From assembly GCA_003521845.1 (NCBI GenBank), contig DPHB01000028.1, positions 1-8,396 on the forward strand: DNA of 8,396 bases, given 5' to 3'. The position numbers and the translations under genes were made by a program. Numbering within the stretch: the first letter of the stretch is position 1; every line of letters starts with the position of its first letter. The notes beneath the pieces were generated by a model, which saw only the letters and a list, made by a program, of their open reading frames with translations, ran no database searches and was not told where the DNA came from. Shown one piece after another: positions 6,001 to 8,396 of this stretch. Source of the DNA: Oceanospirillaceae bacterium (GTDB taxonomy: Bacteria > Pseudomonadota > Gammaproteobacteria > Pseudomonadales > Balneatricaceae).

Positions 6001-8396
6001 AAAACTCAACTTGATCAAACCCGTCATCACTCCTGATGGTAAGGTGTATTATTTTGTTGATTTTGGTGGCGATAAAGTGTCAGGAACTGACGATGCCGTT
6101 AACCATAATTTACTCAACGGCGCATTTAATATTGAAAATGATGGTAAAAGTACCACTAGTTCACAACCTTTTGGGGCCGTAGAGGGTTTGGATGATACGC
6201 GAACATTGATTAGTGATGGTTACACCATAGTTTTACCAACTGTGGCTGAATTGAAAATGCTCTATAGCACCACCTTGTCCGGTGTGGAGCCAGAAGGCTG
6301 GCTCGATAGCGCCTACTATTGGGCAGCTGATCAATATAACTACTCTAACCACCACAATGGAGTTCGTTTAGATACGGGTGCTTCTATGTATAGTACAGAC
6401 ACGGCAACCTATGCAGTTGCTGTGCAGGTAATCTCATCTAGCCGTGATGCCGCATTGGAGGTCATCGCTCAATCCGCAAGTGACAATGATGAGGCTTCTA
6501 ATGTGCGCTTAAGCACTTTTGCGGCTTTGGGTTCTCAGAATGTTACTAATGATAATTTGGCCGCCATTAATAGTGCCTTAGATAGCACAAATGTTGATTT
6601 TAGCGCCGCCGATAGCTACCTAGAAGTACAAGGCGTTATAGATGGCTACAATGCCATCTTGGCCCATGCCTTAGGTGTCAGTAATAGCCAAGCAACGACG
6701 ACACCGAGCTATGAAAACTACACGAATATTGGTGTCAATATTACCAATGATCCACAAGTACTGAAGCTGTTAGGCCAAGCTTTACAAATGAAGCAAGCAG
6801 AGGATGTGAGCACGGTGGCTGCAGTTCAGGCACTAGTTGATGCCGTAGAAAATACTATATCGGCGGCTAAAACCAGCGATGGTTCTCAAGTTAGCTTGGA
6901 TGATTTGGAACTAGTGGGTGTGGCAGGTGTTAATAGTGATAATATTACTAACGTACAGGCAGCCATTGCGAGTTCAAATAATGACGGTACCGCAGTTGAT
7001 ACGCTAAGTGAGTTACGCATGTTGGCTAGTGATATCCCTATGGAACTGAGTCTAACCGATGTGGGTGATTTAAAATTAAATTTAATCAAACCCGTTATGA
7101 CTCAAGATGGCAAAGTTTATTACTTTATTGATATCAATGACGATGGTTTTGTGACTTCTGGCTCTGCCGGTGATCAGGTCACACATGACTTGCTCGATAG
7201 GGTATTTAATTTTGAAAATGGCGGTACCAATACTAATTCCTCACAGTCAGGTGGTGCTGTTGAAGGCGTTGATGGCAGTCGTACTTTACGCAGCGAAGGC
7301 TACACGATTATATTGCCAACGGCAGAAGAGTTGACTCTTCTAAGAAGTGACGCCTTGGCTGATGGCAATTCAGAAAACTGGCTTGCGAGTTCTTATTGGG
7401 CAGCAGGTTATGCGGGCAAAGATACTGGGCGAGATATGCACTCAATGTATTCTTTTCAAAGTAATTCTACGTTCCGAAATTTTGATTTCAATAATGGCTT
7501 TGTTGCTGTGCAAGTATTGTCAGAGCACCGAGATGCTGCTCTGGCAACGATTAGACTTGCTGCCACAGAAAACAATGCTGGAGCCAATGTATCTTTAGAC
7601 ACCTATATTGCTCTAGGTATTGCCGGAGTGACAGAAACTAATTACACATCCATCAACAATGCCTTGGATACTAGTGTGGTTGCTAACACTTATCTTGATG
7701 TGCAAAAGGTAGCGGATGCGTATAATGCCATACTAAGCCATGCTACAGGTGTAAGCTCTGCTGCGGTTGCACCAGATCATGCGGATTACACCAACATTGG
7801 TATGACTTTGGCCGATGATGCCGCTGTACTGAAATTGTTAGGTCAAGTTATACAGATGCAGCAAGGGACTGGTATTGCTACTGTGGCGCAGGTGCAGGCT
7901 TTGGCTGATGCGGTAGAAAATGTAATGGCTGCTGCAGTACAAAGCGATGCTTCAAAGGTGAGTTTGGATGACCTGCAACTGTTAGGTGTTCATGGTGTTA
8001 GCACTGGTAACATTGCAACTGTACAAAACGCCATTGCCAACGCGACTAAAGAAGATGTTGATACATTGAGCGAGCTGGGTTTACTGGCCAATGGTCTACC
8101 TAATACATTGAGTTTGACAGAAACAGCGGGTATCAAGCTTGAGTTAATTAAGCCCATAATGACGGCCTCAGGCAAGGTTTACTACTTGCTTGACCACTCC
8201 GGTAATGGGGGGTTAGATTCGACTGACCAAATTAGTCACGATGCCCTTGATAGTTTGTTCAATAGCTCCGGTGACACTTTAGCTACCCAAAGTAATGGGG
8301 CAACGGCAGGCCTTGATGATGAACGTACGGCTCTCGTGGATGGTTATACCCTGATTTTGCCAACTAAGGCAGAACTTTTGGCTTTGCATAATGATG
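1..8396 (+). CDS. Giant repeat-containing surface protein (putative adhesin), interior fragment open at both ends
   Basis: One reading frame (first full codon at base 2, last at 8393-8395) runs 2,798 codons without a stop, so neither start nor stop codon is present and no ribosome binding site can be assigned. I translated it completely. Domain order by window residue: helical tail 1-113; Ig-like 114-237, 238-363 and 364-467; cadherin-like 468-570; then six composite repeats from 573 and a partial seventh at 2703-2798. The protein has no cysteine, is Asp/Asn/Ser/Thr/Ala/Val-rich and poor in Lys/Arg, as expected for an acidic extracellular protein. No transmembrane segment, signal peptide, RTX nonapeptide array or sortase motif lies in this part. 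Family knowledge: Bap/LapA-like giant adhesins combine Ig-like, cadherin-like and long repeat arrays and are usually exported by type I secretion; that route is inference here. The frame is intact, so nothing suggests a pseudogene. Coding status is near certain, the surface role likely, the ligand unknown. Confidence 0.95.
2..340 (+). repeat. Partial helical B block (two GA-like sub-repeats) at the 5' edge
   Basis: Residues 1-113 match the last two thirds of the B blocks found downstream. The first sub-repeat carries DYAAIGV near residue 8 and a long Ala/Glu/Val helix with EVQAYADAVQSVMEAAAG. The second carries LQKLGIEGVSAGNIGLIQAA near residue 70 and ends in VDSIQEIQDLVNLL. The IG and LG landmarks are at 32 and 218, 62 residues apart, the same spacing as within the downstream blocks. 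In all downstream blocks a module A follows directly; here the Ig/cadherin block follows instead. The presence of these two sub-repeats implies that at least the rest of a B block, and perhaps further composite repeats, lies upstream of the window. Confidence 0.8.
341..712 (+). other. Ig-like domain 1 (Bap/SWM-type)
   Basis: Residues 114-237 form a beta-sandwich type domain. It begins PPSISSFDF, has the strand VLHITVNFTKAVVVNGNPAL, then DADGISIGSDALDLNGATIT, and ends THDAVADNGAFMVDTIAP. This order (a TV-x-F strand with an acidic or basic turn, then D-DGI-I-as-LdLNG-tI, then HdAVaDN, then VDt-AP) is the familiar pattern of the roughly 120-residue Ig-like repeats of giant bacterial surface proteins. 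It is 124 residues long and clearly related to the next domain. Such domains act as rigid stalk elements, often stiffened by calcium at the DT-AP linkers; the calcium role is family knowledge, not shown here. Confidence 0.8.
713..1090 (+). other. Ig-like domain 2 (Bap/SWM-type), tandem copy of domain 1
   Basis: Residues 238-363 (126 residues) repeat the pattern of the preceding domain. They contain LNEDDTVTVSVTFDDKVEF, an LQFTYTI strand, DSDGIAIDANSISLNGATVT, the DLAGN turn at residues 336-340 and HDAVANNSSYLVDNTGP at the end. DLAGN and the HDAV-N-SY-VD-T-P ending are hallmarks of this bacterial Ig-like subtype. At the protein level it is an evident but diverged tandem duplicate of domain 1; the DNA differs at many synonymous positions, so the duplication is not recent. 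Confidence 0.82.
1091..1402 (+). other. Ig-like domain 3 (different Bap-like subtype)
   Basis: Residues 364-467 (104 residues) form an Ig-like domain of another subtype. Landmarks are SEDTGISGDDFITDDNDGLI near the start, LSKALEPGQLLQYSIGG, the tryptophan in DVWTDIS, RVVDEAGNTGD at about residues 444-454 and VIDTSAP at the end. The SxDTGxSxDDFIT opening followed by a 'sl-Gg-Wt' strand and 'R-vDeAGNtg' is typical of the Ig-like repeats in long bacterial adhesins, where it often follows the subtype seen in domains 1 and 2. It probably serves as a rigid spacer. Confidence 0.8.
1403..1711 (+). other. Cadherin-like domain
   Basis: Residues 468-570 have cadherin-type landmarks: VTVNEGISSEEATYIATV, then LFGINSATGEVTF at residues 510-522, PDFENPAD, the YNITVRATD strand ending at residue 548, and DVAITVANTDEPAP at the close. 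The order F-I-satGevtf / pDfEnp / Y-itVrAtD / vtI-V-n-DE is the classic bacterial cadherin-like pattern, in which the acidic residues of DfEnp, AtD and nDe bind interdomain calcium in related proteins. Only one copy is present, immediately before the composite repeat array, so it may form a calcium-stiffened junction between the Ig-like stalk and the array. Confidence 0.82.
1718..2779 (+). repeat. Composite repeat 1: module A (1718-2191) plus helical block B (2192-2779)
   Basis: This first complete unit has 354 residues. Module A (residues 573-730) opens LDLGLSG, then has GKTYFYVD, an Asp-rich loop VDGKNDVGSDD, THDILDHMFN, GIDDERT, GYTLVLPTVAEL (1952 onward), NYW at 2057-2065 and the closing strand YVMFEV. 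Its loop is the most complete EF-hand-like version in the array. Block B (731-926) holds three helical sub-repeats with landmark LG or IG pairs at 2276, 2471 and 2651, including LGVTGVDSANLAAIND and LGLDQANEDNLESIQNAIAA. It is among the more diverged copies: module A reads NLIRGYTTSAGKTY where later copies read LIKPVIT, and its block B begins HDSSYNKV where others have RDAALE. Confidence 0.85.
2780..3844 (+). repeat. Composite repeat 2: module A (2780-3247) plus helical block B (3248-3844)
   Basis: This unit has 355 residues. Module A (residues 927-1082) shows GKLYYYVDVSDNGFSTGTD, GVDDQRT, GYTLVLPTQAEL (3014 onward), the W-x5-YW pattern in HGWASSPYW, and VVLQVL. It departs from the others where H-x-x-LD-x-x-FN is expected: here it reads QYQLSGLL, so the histidine and the Phe-Asn pair are gone. 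Block B (1083-1281) has sub-repeat landmarks at 3335, 3530 and 3713. The first reads ALHLNHITQHSVAAVNSVLD, with LH replacing LG and unusually many histidines, so that bundle may be altered. Confidence 0.85.
3845..4915 (+). repeat. Composite repeat 3: module A (3845-4309) plus helical block B (4310-4915)
   Basis: This unit has 357 residues. Module A (residues 1282-1436) carries GKVYYFLDVTGSDGATGAD, SHALLDELFN, GTDDART, GYTLVLPTEAEL (4082 onward), NWDSSSSYWSST and LVALQVI. The YWSST sequence is very close to the YWSST motif of DUF1566/Lcl_C-type domains, which is part of the reason for proposing that fold. Block B (1437-1638) has sub-repeat landmarks at 4397, 4592 and 4778, with AGVAGVSSDNIALLSSVLD, ALGINVTDDDQIIHLLGQAV and LGVSGVDSSNIAKVAYAIA. 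It ends EVDSLNELRILASGIP, which is close to the endings in copies 4 and 5. Confidence 0.86.
4916..5974 (+). repeat. Composite repeat 4: module A (4916-5368) plus helical block B (5369-5974)
   Basis: This unit has 353 residues and the shortest complete module A (151 residues, 1639-1789). The Asp/Gly loop is reduced to DFHGADQPDN before MHAYLDGSFN, so it has probably lost any metal-binding capacity. Other landmarks are intact: LIKPVITQDGKVYY, GVDDVRT, GYTLVLPTLAEL (5150 onward), EGWYDATYW and VAVQVL. Block B (1790-1991) has sub-repeat landmarks at 5453, 5660 and 5843, with AGIQGVTSDNLAAVNSVLD, IGLNMPNDTQVLTLVNQVV and LGVEGVNSSNLSLLQNKIA. The first sub-repeat also has a short Asn/Ile-rich insertion (INININFN, near 5518-5541) between helices. 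Confidence 0.86.
5975..7045 (+). repeat. Composite repeat 5: module A (5975-6442) plus helical block B (6443-7045)
   Basis: This unit has 357 residues. Module A (residues 1992-2147) has LNLIKPVITPDGKVYYFVD, FGGDKVSGTDD, NHNLLNGAFN, GLDDTRT, GYTIVLPTVAEL (6218 onward), EGWLDSAYYW with a doubled tyrosine, and VAVQVI. Block B (2148-2348) has sub-repeat landmarks at 6527, 6728 and 6914, with LGSQNVTNDNLAAINSALD, IGVNITNDPQVLKLLGQAL and VGVAGVNSDNITNVQAAIA, and ends VDTLSELRMLASDIP. The second sub-repeat shares a 28-base stretch with two mismatches with the corresponding place in copy 1. Confidence 0.86.
7046..8107 (+). repeat. Composite repeat 6: module A (7046-7528) plus helical block B (7529-8107)
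   Basis: This unit has 354 residues and the longest module A (161 residues, 2349-2509). The extra length lies in the acidic loop INDDGFVTSGSAGDQ, followed by THDLLDRVFN. GVDGSRT replaces the usual G-x-DD-x-RT, and the next motif is GYTIILPTAEEL (7298 onward). ENWLASSYW and VAVQVL follow. Block B is the shortest (193 residues, 2510-2702), with sub-repeat landmarks at 7613, 7796 and 7982: LGIAGVTETNYTSINNALD, IGMTLADDAAVLKLLGQVI and LGVHGVSTGNIATVQNAIA. Confidence 0.86.
8108..8395 (+). repeat. Composite repeat 7, partial: first 96 residues of module A, cut by the window edge
   Basis: Residues 2703-2798 contain the first half of another module A: LIKPIMTASGKVYYLLD, an Asp/Gly loop HSGNGGLDSTDQ, SHDALDSLFN, GLDDERT and GYTLILPTKAEL (8342 onward). 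The window ends before the YW motif and the variable segment. The frame is open to the last complete codon, so the array continues downstream for an unknown length. Confidence 0.85.

Noticed and set aside
5650..6030. Antisense open frames up to about 126 codons along the window (for example 505-882, 3502-3810, 4639-4905, 5650-6030)
   Set aside because: They lie opposite the well-supported 2,798-codon frame, have Ser/Leu/Thr-rich low-complexity translations with no recognisable domain, and several recur at the same place in successive repeats because the sense repeats force the same antisense codons.
6061..6100. RTX-type calcium nonapeptide repeats suggested by GGD...GTDD
   Set aside because: Only isolated Gly/Asp-rich loops occur, one per module A; there is no tandem GGxGxDxUx array.
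2066..7501. A diversity-generating retroelement acting on the C-type-lectin-like modules
   Set aside because: The fold and the variable segments made this worth considering, but there is no reverse transcriptase, template repeat or adenine-specific substitution pattern in the window, and the variable segments are internal and differ in length.
7347..7598. An 83-codon + strand frame starting with ATG inside composite repeat 6
   Set aside because: It is in a different frame from the main gene, overlaps conserved module A sequence (the ENWLASSYW and VAVQVL region), and has no recognisable motif.
1718..8395. CRISPR or other DNA-level repeat array
   Set aside because: The repeats are about 1.06 kb, protein-coding, in frame and diverged at DNA level; there are no short identical repeats with unique spacers.
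1..8396. Frameshift or pseudogene in a repeat-rich gene
   Set aside because: I translated every codon from base 2 to 8395 and found no stop; the repeat register is kept throughout with no shift.

Overview
The whole 8.4 kb window is the interior of one giant gene. Reading frame 2 of the + strand (codons starting at base 2) is open from end to end: 2,798 codons with no stop. Neither the start nor the end of the gene is present. I saw no intergenic DNA, RNA gene, mobile element or other gene. The product looks like a very large secreted or cell-surface repeat protein of the bacterial giant-adhesin type: no cysteine anywhere, rich in Asp, Asn, Ser, Thr, Ala and Val, poor in Lys and Arg, and built from Ig-like, cadherin-like and helical repeat modules. 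Such proteins are common in marine and aquatic Gammaproteobacteria and some Betaproteobacteria. The moderate GC content and frequent TTA/TTG/CTA leucine codons fit, but the taxon is only a guess.

Layout in window residue numbers. Residues 1-113 are the tail of a helical block. Residues 114-570 are a beta-sandwich stretch: two related Bap/SWM-type Ig-like domains, a third Ig-like domain of another subtype, and one cadherin-like domain. From residue 573 to the end runs a composite repeat of 353-357 residues, with six complete copies and the first 96 residues of a seventh.

Each composite repeat has two parts. Module A (151-161 residues) carries, in order, a Gly-Lys-x-Tyr-Tyr strand, an Asp/Gly-rich loop, usually H-x-x-LD-x-x-FN, a G-x-DD-x-RT motif, GYTLVLPT-x-AEL, a YW motif, a highly variable 30-36 residue segment and a closing V-x-x-QV strand. 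I read A tentatively as a C-type-lectin-like or DUF1566/Lcl_C-like domain. Module B (193-202 residues) contains three helical sub-repeats about 60-69 residues apart, marked by LG[VI]-x-G[VA]-x-x-x-N[LI], resembling GA-like three-helix bundles. With the 5' remnant, 20 such sub-repeats are visible.

The likely picture is a long extracellular filament in which helical spacers present a series of similar domains whose presumed binding surfaces differ from copy to copy. A multivalent adhesin is the natural inference, but ligand, secretion route and anchoring cannot be read from this window.
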